Of a stretch of 64,000 bases of DNA, positions 9,972 to 19,030 are shown piece by piece. Within the stretch, counting starts at the first letter, position 1, and every line of letters begins with the position of its first letter. A program made the position numbers and the translations under genes. The stretch is taken from positions 62,001 through 126,000 of the forward strand of contig NZ_JAACZO010000004.1 in the NCBI RefSeq assembly GCF_010993975.1. The letters are read 5' to 3'. The notes beneath the pieces are model-generated. The model did no database searches and was not told the DNA's origin. It worked only from the letters and a program-made list of their open reading frames with translations. The stretch comes from Halomonas faecis. GTDB lineage: Bacteria; Pseudomonadota; Gammaproteobacteria; Pseudomonadales; Halomonadaceae.

Positions 9972-10472
9972 ATGAAAACCTTTTTCGTTTCAGCCGTTTC
10001 CAGCGTGCTTCTCACAGGTCTGATGGTTTCCGCCGCGCAGGCTCAGCAGCCTGGTCAGCCACGTGGCTACATAGGCGGTGACGCCATGTTCTGGGAGCTC
10101 GACGCCGACGGCGGCTCCGATCGAGACGACATCGGCCTGCGCGTCAACGGCGGCATGCAGTTTAACGACTACTTCGCCGTGGAAGGTCACCTGGGAACCG
10201 GTGGCTCCGACGGGCCCGCCGAACTCGACTATCTGGTGGGTGCCTACGCCAAGGGCATCGTCCCGGTAGGACCGGAGTTTCGTCTCTTCGGCCTAGCCGG
10301 TTTCACCGAGGTCGATTTCGACGCCGACAGCAAGAGCGACTTCTCCTACGGCGCCGGTGCCGAGTTCGATGTCGCTCCCAATCTGGCGGTCGGTGCCGAC
10401 TACATGCGCTATCTCGACAAGTCCAACTATACCTTCGATGCGGCGAGCGTCGGCCTGCGCTACCGCTTCTGA
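9972..10472 (+). CDS. Small outer-membrane beta-barrel protein (OmpA/Ail-like fold)
   Basis: A 166-residue protein with a signal peptide cleaved after AQA at residue 24. The mature part alternates polar and aromatic residues, with glycine-rich strands (GYIGGDAMFW, YFAVEGHLGTG, FRLFGLAGFTEVDF, YGAGAEFDVAP) and ends in VGLRYRF, the C-terminal phenylalanine strand recognised by the BAM complex. This is an eight-strand porin-like barrel without a peptidoglycan-binding domain. GGAGG sits upstream. A TTCG hairpin follows the stop, so it is monocistronic. Function beyond envelope structure is unknown. Confidence 0.82.
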   Translation: MKTFFVSAVSSVLLTGLMVSAAQAQQPGQPRGYIGGDAMFWELDADGGSDRDDIGLRVNGGMQFNDYFAVEGHLGTGGSDGPAELDYLVGAYAKGIVPVGPEFRLFGLAGFTEVDFDADSKSDFSYGAGAEFDVAPNLAVGADYMRYLDKSNYTFDAASVGLRYRF

Positions 10473-10489
10473 CTGCCTCTCTTCTTGGC

Positions 10490-10511
10490 GTTGCAGGGTT
10501 CGCCCTGCAAC
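10490..10511. terminator. Intrinsic terminator hairpin with TTCG loop
   Basis: A perfect 9-bp stem, GTTGCAGGG / CCCTGCAAC, closed by the stable tetraloop TTCG, lies 18 bases after the barrel gene stop. The convergent CARF gene ends at 10600, so the hairpin may serve both directions. The T-tract is weak (CTTCTC). Confidence 0.65.
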
Positions 10512-10599
10512 GCGCTTCTCAGCGCGGCTCGCCGATCACGCTCAGTGCCTGGGGCGTTGTCTGAAAACTCGGCGAGCGCAGCCAGCTTTCGGACGAGGC

Positions 10600-11826
10600 T
10601 TAGGGCCAGCAGCCGGTTTCCAGCCACTGCACCAGGCGAATCGGCAGCCGCTTGAGCTCGTTGCCTTCCATCACCGTGGCGCCGAGCCGGTTGGCGCGCT
10701 GACGAGCGGTGTCCAGGGGACCGGCGCTGACCAGCAGCCGCGTGCCCGCCAGCCCGGCGGTATGGTCGGTGAGTGCGTAGAGGTCGTGCAGGGCATTGCA
10801 CGGGCCGCCCGAAGGCCGGGCGGGGAAGGGTGGGCAGGCGATCATCAGCAGCTGGTTATGGTGCAGGGCCAGGCCATCGAGCACGGTGGGGGCGTCGTTG
10901 TGACGGCCGCTGAGGTCGAGCAGGTGAGCGCCGCAGTGCGCCTCCATGCCGGCATCCTGGGCGCACAGCCAGACGTACTCGGCCAGCCACTGGCCACCCA
11001 GATAGCGGGCGCTGGCCAAGGAGGGAAACCGCAAGCGTCGCGGTGCCCGACTCGACCACTCCAGCAGTCCGGCTTCGGTCAGCCGGTTAAGGGCATCCGT
11101 TTCCGGAAAGGCGGGCGGCAGGCTCAGCCGCTGACGCTGGGCGTCGGGGTCGAGTGTCGGGCCTTGGGTCGCATGCTCGACGATGACCGGTTTGCCGCTA
11201 TCGCCGCGCACGAGCGCGGCCAGTTCGGCGAGCAGCTCGCCCAGGCGGTCGGCATGGTGGGCCAGGTAGCGGGTCACGGAGCGCCGTGCCCGGGCAGCGT
11301 CACGCCAGGCGGCATGGTCCGAGCAGGCCTGGGTACGCTTGTAGCCGTTGGCCAGCAGGTAGAGGTCGCAGTCGAGCAGCGGCTCGATGGCCAGGGTCTC
11401 GAACGCCTGCGGATCTTGCCCCGTACCCAGCCGATAGAGGGCCCCGGCGGTCAGGTCGACATCGATACCGTCGGCTTGGCAGCACTGCAGCGCGTGTTGA
11501 AAGAGCAATGCCATGAGGCGCGGGGCATCGCCCAGGTGATAGCTGATGGTCAGGTTCGGGGTGGTGGCCTGAAGGCGACGGAGGTCGTTGGCCAAGCGGT
11601 TGGCGAAGGCGTGAATGAGCTGCGGGTCATGCGACGGCAGGTCGTCGATCAGGCGCTGCTCGGTGCCGGCAGGCAGCTCATGGCCAAGCAGGACCTCGAG
11701 TCGTTCCGCCACCGGCCGTCGTTCCTGGGTGGCGACCAGCAGCACCCGTTGGGGGCGCAGCTGAAGAAGGGGGATCAGGGTGATCTCGGGACGCTCGCTC
11801 ACCAGGGCGACATGCAGGTGGGGCAC
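10600..11826 (-). CDS. Card1/VC1899-like CARF-nuclease homologue (DUF1887 family), probably catalytically degenerate
   Basis: A 408-residue protein. The start is the GTG at 11826 with AAAGGAG seven bases upstream. Residues 1-110 resemble a CARF sensor: a hydrophobic first strand ending in VSERPE, then a Rossmann-like LRPQRVLLVATQER. Residues 275-405 follow the PD-(D/E)xK layout of Card1 and Vibrio VC1899: GGQWLAEYVW helix, VLDG (D317), a beta-strand MIACPP (329-333), the NALHDLYALTD helix and LVSAG. The family normally reads TGGTK in the sensor and IECK in the nuclease. Here these positions are HLGDAPR (97-103) and IACP, so the ligand loop and the Glu/Lys pair are both lost. No CRISPR array or cas gene is in the window. 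Family assignment rests on motif order. Confidence 0.72.
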   Translation of the reverse strand: MPHLHVALVSERPEITLIPLLQLRPQRVLLVATQERRPVAERLEVLLGHELPAGTEQRLIDDLPSHDPQLIHAFANRLANDLRRLQATTPNLTISYHLGDAPRLMALLFQHALQCCQADGIDVDLTAGALYRLGTGQDPQAFETLAIEPLLDCDLYLLANGYKRTQACSDHAAWRDAARARRSVTRYLAHHADRLGELLAELAALVRGDSGKPVIVEHATQGPTLDPDAQRQRLSLPPAFPETDALNRLTEAGLLEWSSRAPRRLRFPSLASARYLGGQWLAEYVWLCAQDAGMEAHCGAHLLDLSGRHNDAPTVLDGLALHHNQLLMIACPPFPARPSGGPCNALHDLYALTDHTAGLAGTRLLVSAGPLDTARQRANRLGATVMEGNELKRLPIRLVQWLETGCWP

Positions 11827-11927
11827 GGCCTTGCTCCTTTCGTCCGCTCGGAATGCGCACACCAATAGCCTCAGGCTACAACCGACGATGCGGCCCTGTC
11901 GCCCCCTTCCGATGCGCGATGACGAAA

Positions 11928-11949
11928 ACGCCGGTCGGCCGACCGGCGT
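11928..11949 (-). terminator. Rho-independent terminator of thiC
   Basis: A perfect 22-base palindrome (11-bp arms, ACGCCGGTCGG) lies 26 bases beyond the thiC stop and is followed on the minus strand by TTTTCGTC, a short T-run. This ends the tenA-thiC transcript. Confidence 0.75.
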
Positions 11950-11974
11950 CGCTGAGTCGCGGCAATGGCGGGCG

Positions 11975-13903
<1,929 letters not shown>

Positions 13904-14572
13904 TCAGAGGCTGCGATCCAGCCCCATTTGCCAGAAGTCGATCTCGAGGCGCGTGGCGTCGCGGAATACCGTGCACAGCTCCTCGAAGCGGGCCGGGCTC
14001 GCCTCGGCCAGACGGGCGTCGAGCCACTCCAGCTCGGCGCGCATGGCGCTCTGGAATTCGTCGCTCTCGTACATGGCGATCCAGGCGTCAAAGGGGTTGG
14101 CGTTGCCGCGTACCGTGGAGGGTTGCTCGTTCAGCCAATTGGCGATCTCGCCGTAACCCACCACGCAGGGCGCGAGCGCCACGTGCAGGTCGAGCAGGTC
14201 GCCGCGGCTACCGGCATCCAGCACGTAGCGGGTATAGGCGAGCGTGGCGCGGGCCTCGGGCAAGGCCTGCAGTTTCTCTTCGCTGATACCCCACTCGCGG
14301 CAGTAGCTCACGTGCAGGTCGAGCTCCACGTCGAGAATCGCTTTGAGGCCCTCATGTGCCTGGCGAAGGTCGGCGAGCGTGCGGCTCTTGTAGGCAGCCA
14401 GCGCATAGGCGCGGGCGAAGTGGATCAGGAACAGGTAGTCCTGCTGCAGGTAATGGCGAAAGGCGTCTTCGTCGAGGGTGGCCGTACCCAGGGCACGCAC
14501 GAAGTCGTGCTCGAGGTAGGCACGCCAGTCGCTCTGGCAGGCAGCGGTCAGATCGCTGAAGCGGTAACCCAT
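13904..14572 (-). CDS. tenA: Aminopyrimidine aminohydrolase / thiaminase II TenA
   Basis: A 222-residue TenA that salvages thiamine breakdown products by hydrolysing aminopyrimidines to HMP. Active-site residues are present: D45 in QQDYLFLIHFARAY, the nucleophile C136 in LAPCVVGYGEI, and the glutamate in LEIDFWQMGL near the C-terminus. Length fits the TenA_C family. It is the first gene of a tenA-thiC unit and lies 94 bases downstream of a TPP riboswitch, so salvage and de novo HMP synthesis are shut off together when thiamine pyrophosphate is plentiful. Confidence 0.95.
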   Translation of the reverse strand: MGYRFSDLTAACQSDWRAYLEHDFVRALGTATLDEDAFRHYLQQDYLFLIHFARAYALAAYKSRTLADLRQAHEGLKAILDVELDLHVSYCREWGISEEKLQALPEARATLAYTRYVLDAGSRGDLLDLHVALAPCVVGYGEIANWLNEQPSTVRGNANPFDAWIAMYESDEFQSAMRAELEWLDARLAEASPARFEELCTVFRDATRLEIDFWQMGLDRSL

Positions 14573-14665
14573 CTTGCCTCCGGTCAGGGGTCGGGATCCG
14601 GAGGTTCGGGCAGAGGAAAACGGAGAGGGGCTGCACCGGGAAGAAGCCTGCGTGGCCCATCGCCT

Positions 14666-14764
14666 GATTCCCTACGCCGGTGCCAACCGGATCAGGTTCT
14701 ACGGGACCAGCGCTGCGTTCTCACGAACCTGCGCCATCTCAGCCGGATTCACCGGCACCCCGTC
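14666..14764 (-). promoter_or_regulatory. TPP riboswitch (THI element)
   Basis: Read on the minus strand, this region carries the conserved THI-box elements in order: GGGGTGCC, CTGAGA (from GGCTGAGATG) and the 3' core ACCTGATCCGG followed by GTTGGCACCGG and CGTAGGGAA. The P1 arms and the pyrophosphate and pyrimidine sensor helices can be drawn. It lies in the leader of tenA-thiC and should repress when TPP binds, probably by blocking translation since no obvious T-run terminator separates it from tenA. Confidence 0.95.
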
Positions 14765-14835
14765 AAGCGTCGTTGGCAGTGTAGCAAGACGTGGAGGCAA
14801 TGCCAGCCCTGACGTCGCCGGGTGGGAAGGGACGT

Positions 14836-15576
14836 TCACCTGGCGTTGCGGCGCAGCCAGACGATGTCCACCGCGAAGGAGACCGTCAGCCCAAGTAGCG
14901 CGGTGGCCGCCAGGTAGCCGGCCAGTGTGGAAGGTATCGGTGGCAGCAGGGCGAGCAGCAGTGCCGCTACCTGCCACACGCAAATCGCCTTGCGCCGGCG
15001 GCTTGCCGGCAGTTCGGCGGCCAGCCACGGCCAACGCCAGCCGGCCAGCACGAAGGCATAGCGCATGACACCGATGGCCAGCACCCAGGCGCCCAGCTTG
15101 CCGACCGCCAGCAGGGCCAGGCACAGCACCAGGATGAAGGCGGCGTCGAGCTCCATGTCGAAGCGCGCGCCGAAGGCGCTGGCCGTGCCGGTACGGCGCG
15201 CTACCCAGCCGTCGATGCCGTCGAGCAGCAGGGCGGTGCCGCTAGCGGTGGCGAAAAGCCAGGCGTGGCGAGCGATCAGGTCCGGTTCGGCCAGGCAGCC
15301 GGCAAGCACCGCCACCAGCACGCCGCGTGCCAGGGTGATGCGATTGGCCCAGCCCAGCCCCCCGGAATGGCGGTGGAACCGACCCACCAGGGTGGCCAGC
15401 AGGGCGTAGCTGGCGACGGCCAGCCCCAGAGTGGCGGGAGAGGTGCCGAGCCCGAAGCCCAGGCCGCCGCCCAGGACCAGCACGCCCGCCAGCCCCAGCA
15501 GCAGCTCGGCGAGCGTGGATGGCCGGTGCTGGGTCGGTGGCGCTTTGTCGCTATGCTGACGAAACAGCAGGAACAT
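14836..15576 (-). CDS. CDP-alcohol phosphatidyltransferase family membrane protein
   Basis: A 246-residue integral membrane enzyme. The CDP-alcohol motif is complete: D119, D122-G123, A126-R127, G136, D140, D144 with the exact family spacing, so the metal site that binds the CDP moiety should be active. Several hydrophobic helices surround it. The ATG at 15576 is chosen because GGAG lies six bases upstream; a TTG four codons earlier is possible. It would transfer a phosphatidyl or related group from CDP-diacylglycerol or a similar donor to an unknown alcohol. It is divergent from the dehydrogenase that opens the pterin-like cluster; functional linkage is unproven. Confidence 0.85.
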   Translation of the reverse strand: MFLLFRQHSDKAPPTQHRPSTLAELLLGLAGVLVLGGGLGFGLGTSPATLGLAVASYALLATLVGRFHRHSGGLGWANRITLARGVLVAVLAGCLAEPDLIARHAWLFATASGTALLLDGIDGWVARRTGTASAFGARFDMELDAAFILVLCLALLAVGKLGAWVLAIGVMRYAFVLAGWRWPWLAAELPASRRRKAICVWQVAALLLALLPPIPSTLAGYLAATALLGLTVSFAVDIVWLRRNAR

Positions 15577-15662
15577 CACGGACTCCAAGCGAGTCTATAT
15601 TGTGCATAACGTGGAGGCTGTACCATTATTGTAGAAGATGAATGACCCCTCAGGATGACATC

Positions 15663-16640
15663 ATGACCCAATCCACCGCCTTCTGGATCCTCTCTCCCGG
15701 CCATGGTGCCCTGCGCGAGGAGCGGTTGCCCGAGCCGGGGCCGGGTGAGGTGCGCGTGGGCACGCGCTTCGGCGCCGTCAGCCGCGGAACCGAAGCGCTG
15801 GTGTTCCGCGGCGAGGTGCCGGAAAGCGAATTCGCGCGCATGCGTGCTCCCTTTCAGGCTGGCGATTTTCCCGGCCCGGTCAAGTACGGCTATGTCAGCG
15901 TGGGCGTGGTGGAGGCCGGCGAAGCCGAGCTGGTAGGCCGTGAGGTGTTCTGCCTGCACCCCCACCAGGACCGCTACGTGGTGCCCGCCGAGGCGGTGTT
16001 GCCGCTTCCCGAGGGCGTGCCGGCGGCGCGCGCGGTGCTCACCGCCAACCTGGAGACCGCTATCAATGCCGTCTGGGATGGCACGCCGGGGCCGGGGGAT
16101 CGCATCGCGGTGGTCGGCGCCGGCGTGGTGGGGGCACTGGTGGCCTGGCTATGTGCCGCCATCCCCGGCACGCGGGTGGAACTGATCGACGTGGCGACGC
16201 AACGGGTCGAGCTGGCGCGGCGGCTGGGGGTCGGTTTCGCCTCCCCCGAGCGCGCCGCGCCGGACTGCGATCGCGTCTTCCATGCCAGTGGCAACCCTGC
16301 GGGGCTGCGTCTGGCCCTGGAGCTCGCCGGTCTCGAGGCGCGAGTGGTGGAGCTGAGCTGGTACGGCGAGCGCGAGGCCAGCTTGCCGTTGGGCCAGGCC
16401 TTCCACTCCCGGCGTCTTCAACTGATATCCAGCCAGGTGGGGCGGCTGCCTGCCGAGCGCGCGGCGCGCTGGGATCATCGACGCCGCCTGGCGCTGGCTC
16501 TGGAACTGCTGACCGATGTCCGCCTCGACGCCCTGATCAGCGGCGAAAGCGATTTCCGCGACCTGCCGGAGCTGATGCCCGAGCTCGTTGCCGGCGACGG
16601 CGAAGTGCTCTGCCATCGCCTGCGCTACCCACAGGATTGA
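15663..16640 (+). CDS. MDR-family dehydrogenase, BchC-like (zinc ligands absent)
   Basis: A 325-residue medium-chain dehydrogenase/reductase. The N-terminal GroES-like domain contains [13 protein letters not shown], the hallmark of the bacteriochlorophyllide dehydrogenase-like subgroup, in place of the cysteine zinc-ligand motif of classical alcohol dehydrogenases. The nucleotide-binding loop is [14 protein letters not shown]. No bacteriochlorophyll genes are present, so the substrate must be something else. It is the first gene of a run with a PTPS homologue (28-base gap), a glycosyltransferase, a methyltransferase and a flippase-like protein, which suggests oxidation or reduction of an alcohol or ketone in a small-molecule pathway. 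Start chosen from AGGATG upstream. Confidence 0.82.
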   Translation: MTQSTAFWILSPGHGALREERLPEPGPGEVRVGTRFGAVSRGTEALVFRGEVPESEFARMRAPFQAGDFPGPVKYGYVSVGVVEAGEAELVGREVFCLHPHQDRYVVPAEAVLPLPEGVPAARAVLTANLETAINAVWDGTPGPGDRIAVVGAGVVGALVAWLCAAIPGTRVELIDVATQRVELARRLGVGFASPERAAPDCDRVFHASGNPAGLRLALELAGLEARVVELSWYGEREASLPLGQAFHSRRLQLISSQVGRLPAERAARWDHRRRLALALELLTDVRLDALISGESDFRDLPELMPELVAGDGEVLCHRLRYPQD

Positions 16641-16668
16641 GCGCAACCCACCTGGACAGGAGAGCCGC

Positions 16669-17067
16669 ATGTACAGCCTCACCGTTCGCGACCACTTCAT
16701 GATCGCCCACAGCTTCCGCGGCGAGGTCTTCGGGCCGGCCCAGCGCACCCACGGTGCCACCTATGTGGTTGACGCCACTTTCCAGCGCCGTGAGCTCGAT
16801 GCCGACGACCTGGTGGTCGACATCGGCCTGGCCGGTGCCGCCCTGAAGCGAGTGCTGGGGGCCTTCGATTTGCGCAATCTCGACGAACTCGATGCCTTCC
16901 ACGGACGCAATACCACCACCGAGTTCCTGGCCCGTCGCGTCTTCGACGACTTGGCCAAGGCCATCGCCGACGGCGAGCTGGGCCCGGGCGCCGAGGGCCT
17001 CGAAGCGCTGCGCGTCACGCTCCATGAATCGCACATTGCCTGGGCCAGCTACGAGGAGGCGCTGTGA
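16669..17067 (+). CDS. 6-pyruvoyltetrahydropterin synthase / QueD-like protein with altered active site
   Basis: A 132-residue T-fold protein. AGGAG lies seven bases before the ATG. The family pattern is recognisable: H14 in MIAHSF, H28 in THGATY, an acidic residue in VVDIG, and E120 in [12 protein letters not shown]. However, the zinc-binding HGH triad reads HGA (A30), the catalytic cysteine four residues before it is A24, and the LDH catalytic histidine position is L68. Normal PTPS or QueD chemistry is therefore unlikely, although a related pterin or dihydroneopterin reaction is possible. It overlaps the glycosyltransferase start by GTGA. Confidence 0.8.
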   Translation: MYSLTVRDHFMIAHSFRGEVFGPAQRTHGATYVVDATFQRRELDADDLVVDIGLAGAALKRVLGAFDLRNLDELDAFHGRNTTTEFLARRVFDDLAKAIADGELGPGAEGLEALRVTLHESHIAWASYEEAL

Positions 17068-18158
17068 GCCGTCCCGAGCTGCAGTTGATCGTCGCCGGGG
17101 ACCCCGGTCAGCTCACCGGCGGCTATCTCTTTGACGCGCGCATCGTCGACGCGCTGCGCGCGCGCGGCTGGAAGGTGACAGTGACAGGCCTGGCCGGACG
17201 CTTTCCCGATCCCGACGACGATGCCCGGCGCAGTCTGGATGCGGCGCTGGCCGGCCTACCCGATGGCGCTCGCGTCGTGATCGACGGCCTGGCCCTGGGC
17301 GGGTTACCCGAGCAGGTGGCGCCGCACGCGGGGCGTCTCGATATCACTGCTTTGGTGCACCACCCGCTGGCCGATGAGAGCGGCTTGGATGCGGCCTGTC
17401 GCGAGCGCCTTTTCGACAGCGAACGGCGCGCGCTGGCGCGGGTGAGCCGGGTGATCGTCACCAGTGCCCATACCGCACGCGGTCTGTCGCGCTACGGGGT
17501 GAGCGCCGACCGGGTACGGGTGGTCGAGCCGGGAGTCGAGCCGACACCGCTGGCAGCTTCGGCCCGGGCGGAGGCGACCGATACGGGCGGTAGGCGGCTG
17601 CTGTGCGTGGCCACCCTGACGCCGCGCAAGGGGCATGACCGCCTGCTCGAGGCGCTGGCCGGGCTCACCGACCGCGACTGGCATCTCGACCTGGTGGGCA
17701 GCCCGGCGCGTGACCCGGCCTGGGCGCAGCGGCTGTTCGCTGCCGCTCGGCAGTACCGGCTCGCCGGGCGGGTGACCTGGCATGGCGAGCTCGATGGCCA
17801 GCGGCTCGACGAACTCTGGCAGGCGGCCGATCTCGGCGTGCTGGCGTCGCGCTACGAGGGGTTCGGCATGGTGGTCAGCGAGGCGTTGGCGCGTGGCCTT
17901 CCGGTGATCGCCACCACCGGCGGGGCATTGGTCGACACCCTGCCGCCCGAGGCGGGGCTCGCCGTACCGCCCGGCGACGCGACGGCCCTGCGGAAGGCCC
18001 TGGCTCGCTGGCTCGACGAACCGACGCTGCGCCGCCGCCTGCGTGACGGGGCCCGGGCGGCACGCCAGCGGCTAACCGACTGGCCCACCGCCGGGGCGAG
18101 ATTTGCCGCCGCACTGGGCGAACGGCCCGTGCTGAACACCGCTGTGGAGAGCCCATGA
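17064..18158 (+). CDS. Glycosyltransferase family 4 (GT-B fold)
   Basis: A 364-residue GT-B retaining glycosyltransferase starting at a GTG that overlaps the previous stop. The acceptor-side N-terminal domain opens with [21 protein letters not shown]. The donor domain has [20 protein letters not shown] and the E-x7-E motif [20 protein letters not shown] near residues 265-285. It would transfer a sugar from a nucleotide donor. Linkage by 4-base overlaps to a PTPS-like gene and a methyltransferase gene suggests that the acceptor is the product of this small-molecule cluster rather than a polysaccharide, but this is inference. Confidence 0.88.
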   Translation: MSRPELQLIVAGDPGQLTGGYLFDARIVDALRARGWKVTVTGLAGRFPDPDDDARRSLDAALAGLPDGARVVIDGLALGGLPEQVAPHAGRLDITALVHHPLADESGLDAACRERLFDSERRALARVSRVIVTSAHTARGLSRYGVSADRVRVVEPGVEPTPLAASARAEATDTGGRRLLCVATLTPRKGHDRLLEALAGLTDRDWHLDLVGSPARDPAWAQRLFAAARQYRLAGRVTWHGELDGQRLDELWQAADLGVLASRYEGFGMVVSEALARGLPVIATTGGALVDTLPPEAGLAVPPGDATALRKALARWLDEPTLRRRLRDGARAARQRLTDWPTAGARFAAALGERPVLNTAVESP

Positions 18159-19030
18159 TGAACGCCAGCGTTGATGACGCCCATTTTTCGGCCGACTGGC
18201 TGGCGCGCCGCGAATGCCTCGATGCCCGCTCGCGCAGCCGCTGCATCACCGGTCTTGCCGCCGATTGGCTGGCGGCGCGCCCCGGCGTGCACAGGCTGGT
18301 CGACCTGGGCGCGGGCAGCGGCAGCAATCTGCGTTTTCTGGCGCCGCGACTGCCCGGGCCGCAGCGCTGGCGGCTGGTCGATCACGACGGCGAGCTGCTG
18401 GCACGTGCCCGCCGAACCCGCCAGCTCGATGCTCATGGCGAACGCGTGGCGGTAAGCCTCGAGCGCCGCAATCTGGCCCCGGTGGACGATGCACTGTTGG
18501 ACGATGCCGACCTGGTGGTGGCCTCGGCGCTGTGCGACCTGGTTTCTCGAAGCTGGGCGGAAGGCCTGGTCGATGGCTGCGCGGCACGCGGCCAGGGGTT
18601 GCTCATCACGCTCACGGTGGATGGCGATTGGGCCTTTCTCGACGCCAGCGGCGAGCGCGTCGATAGCGACGAGGACATTGCCGTGCGCGCTTTGGTTCAG
18701 GCCCACCAGCGGCGCGACAAGGGGCTGGGACCCGCGCTGGGCGGCCAGGCGCCGGCGGTGCTTGCCGAGCGGCTCGAGGCGGCGGGCTACCGGGTGACGA
18801 GCGTCTATTCCCCCTGGTTCGTGCCACGTGGGGAACGGGCCACCCTAGCCGTTGCCGAGGCGCTGGTCGCCGGCTGGTACGCCGCCGCCCTGGAGCAGTC
18901 GCCCCCGGAGGGCATATGGCTGGCTCGCTGGCATGCTGGGCGCCGGGCCCAGCTCGCCGCGGGCGAGCTGGGCCTGACGGTGGGCCACCGCGACCTCTTC
19001 GCCACGCCGGGCACGGGGGCGACGGCGTGA
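18155..19030 (+). CDS. Class I SAM-dependent methyltransferase
   Basis: A 291-residue methyltransferase overlapping the glycosyltransferase gene by ATGA. SAM motif I is VDLGAGSGSNLRFL (about residues 49-62), the acidic residue after strand 2 is in RLVDHDGELL, and DLVVASALCDLVSRSW corresponds to the motif IV/post-I region. Two start codons (ATGATG) are adjacent. The C-terminal 80 residues are not typical of a named subfamily. It belongs to the five-gene plus-strand run and would methylate the pathway product; substrate unknown. Confidence 0.85.
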   Translation: MMNASVDDAHFSADWLARRECLDARSRSRCITGLAADWLAARPGVHRLVDLGAGSGSNLRFLAPRLPGPQRWRLVDHDGELLARARRTRQLDAHGERVAVSLERRNLAPVDDALLDDADLVVASALCDLVSRSWAEGLVDGCAARGQGLLITLTVDGDWAFLDASGERVDSDEDIAVRALVQAHQRRDKGLGPALGGQAPAVLAERLEAAGYRVTSVYSPWFVPRGERATLAVAEALVAGWYAAALEQSPPEGIWLARWHAGRRAQLAAGELGLTVGHRDLFATPGTGATA

